Shown here one piece after another: positions 5,742 to 6,293 of a stretch of DNA of 6,293 bases. How positions within the stretch are numbered: position 1 is the stretch's first letter; each line of letters opens with the position of its first letter. Under the pieces are notes generated by a model. That model worked only from the letters and a program-made list of their open reading frames with translations. It ran no database searches and was not told the DNA's origin. The position numbers and the translations under genes were made by a program. This stretch comes from Holophagales bacterium (GTDB taxonomy: Bacteria > Acidobacteriota > Holophagae > Holophagales > Holophagaceae), in NCBI GenBank assembly GCA_031256155.1, contig JAIRRD010000105.1, forward strand, positions 1 to 6,293. The letters run 5' to 3'.

Positions 5742-5774
5742 AAGCGAAAATAGTTATATAACCTTAAATCCTAC

Positions 5775-5803
5775 TTGAACAAATCTTGCTACTACTGTAT
5801 ACT
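5775..5803 (+). promoter_or_regulatory. Sigma-70-like promoter of the aldolase gene
   Basis: TTGAAC at 5775-5780, a 17-base spacer and TATACT at 5798-5803 predict transcription from about 5810 and a short leader of about 30 bases before the aldolase start. The -35 box is identical to that of the sigma operon promoter. The gene therefore need not depend on read-through from the operon upstream. Confidence 0.65.
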
Positions 5804-5839
5804 ACGAATTGATTTTGTTCGGCTTCCTGGAGGTTCATG

Positions 5840-6293
5840 ATGCCTGTAGTTACACCAGCCCAATACACACGTATGCTGAATCGCGCCCGAGAGGGCAAAT
5901 TCGCTTATCCGGCCTTTAACGTGACCTCGACCGAGACAGCCAATGCTGTCCTGCTTGGGTTGAAAACCGCCAATGCCGATGGAATCGTTCAGATTTCCAC
6001 TGGCGGGGCCGAGTTCATGTCAGGGCTTGGCGTAAAAGATATGGCCAAAGGAGCTATAGCTCTTGCCAACTATGTTCACTACATGGCCCAGTTCTATGAC
6101 GTGAATGTCGCGCTGCACACAGACCATTGCCATCCCAAGTATCTTGAGAAATTTGTACTGCCGCTGATTGAGGAAACGGAGCGCAGACGCTCCGCCGGAC
6201 AGTCAAATCTGTACAATGCCCACATGTTTGATGGCAGTGAGTTGGGTTTGGCGGAAAATATTTCCAAATCCAGCGAGCTTCTGAAGCGTTGCG
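5840..6293 (+). CDS. fba: Class IIA fructose-bisphosphate aldolase, C-terminus cut by the window edge
   Basis: The first 151 codons of a zinc-dependent aldolase that interconverts fructose 1,6-bisphosphate with dihydroxyacetone phosphate and glyceraldehyde 3-phosphate in cytoplasmic glycolysis and gluconeogenesis. The N-terminus FAYPAFNVTSTET, then DGIVQISTGGAEFMSG and VNVALHTDHC, are hallmark blocks. Asp95 is the expected catalytic acid and His96 a zinc ligand, at the same numbers as in the Mycobacterium tuberculosis enzyme. NAHMFDGSELGLAENI follows. The remaining zinc ligands and phosphate-binding residues lie beyond the window, as this family is usually about 340-360 residues long. Two ATGs are adjacent (5837 and 5840); GGAGG at 5829-5833 is six bases before the second but only three before the first, so 5840 is preferred. 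The gene has its own promoter and looks unrelated in function to the sigma operon. Confidence 0.95.
   Translation, partial: MPVVTPAQYTRMLNRAREGKFAYPAFNVTSTETANAVLLGLKTANADGIVQISTGGAEFMSGLGVKDMAKGAIALANYVHYMAQFYDVNVALHTDHCHPKYLEKFVLPLIEETERRRSAGQSNLYNAHMFDGSELGLAENISKSSELLKRC

Noticed and set aside
5655..5836. tRNA or CRISPR array in the hairpin-rich gap
   Set aside because: No cloverleaf with anticodon and T-loop consensus can be drawn, and the hairpins do not share a repeated sequence with regular spacers.

Overview
The window covers the join between a phage-tail-type gene pair on the minus strand (about 1-3093) and a chromosomal-looking plus-strand block (about 3271-6293). The organism is bacterial: Shine-Dalgarno sites, sigma-70-like promoters, an ECF sigma factor and a class IIA aldolase are all visible. 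An anti-sigma factor with one membrane span and a secretin-N-domain-like protein suggest a cell with an envelope worth sensing, probably two-membraned. The third protein recalls families seen in Acidobacteriota, PVC and similar poorly cultured phyla, but the phylum cannot be settled from this sequence. Base composition is moderate and clearly AT-rich from about 5000 to 5650.

Left block, minus strand. A 903-residue fibre-like protein (3093 to 382) has a cysteine-containing N-terminus, a collagen-like Gly-X-Y stretch, three homologous beta modules joined by short collagen linkers, a Pro/Gly hinge, an Ig-like domain and a large unrecognised C-terminal domain. After a 44-base gap, a second small phage-type ORF with a strong ribosome binding site runs off the left edge. 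Together they look like the receptor-binding end of a prophage, tailocin or similar tail module. No capsid, integrase or lysis gene is visible here.

The divergent intergenic region (3094-3344) holds a perfect 9-bp-arm palindrome and a good promoter driving the right block. The next three genes form one tightly coupled operon: ECF sigma factor, then anti-sigma factor with a 4-base ATGA overlap, then a secretin-N-domain-like protein with a 17-base overlap. The inferred logic is envelope signalling: the membrane-bound anti-sigma holds the sigma factor, and the third protein acts outside the cytoplasm as sensor, partner or output. The anti-sigma gene contains two unexplained features: an almost perfect 42-base hairpin in its linker and a nine-A tract just after its membrane segment.

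The operon ends in three hairpins placed nearly end to end (5651-5741). A separate sigma-70 promoter (5775-5803) then drives a class IIA fructose-bisphosphate aldolase that is cut by the right edge. The most promising material for new biology is the sigma/anti-sigma/secretin-N triad with its embedded palindromic element, and the modular fibre protein with an unknown C-terminal domain.
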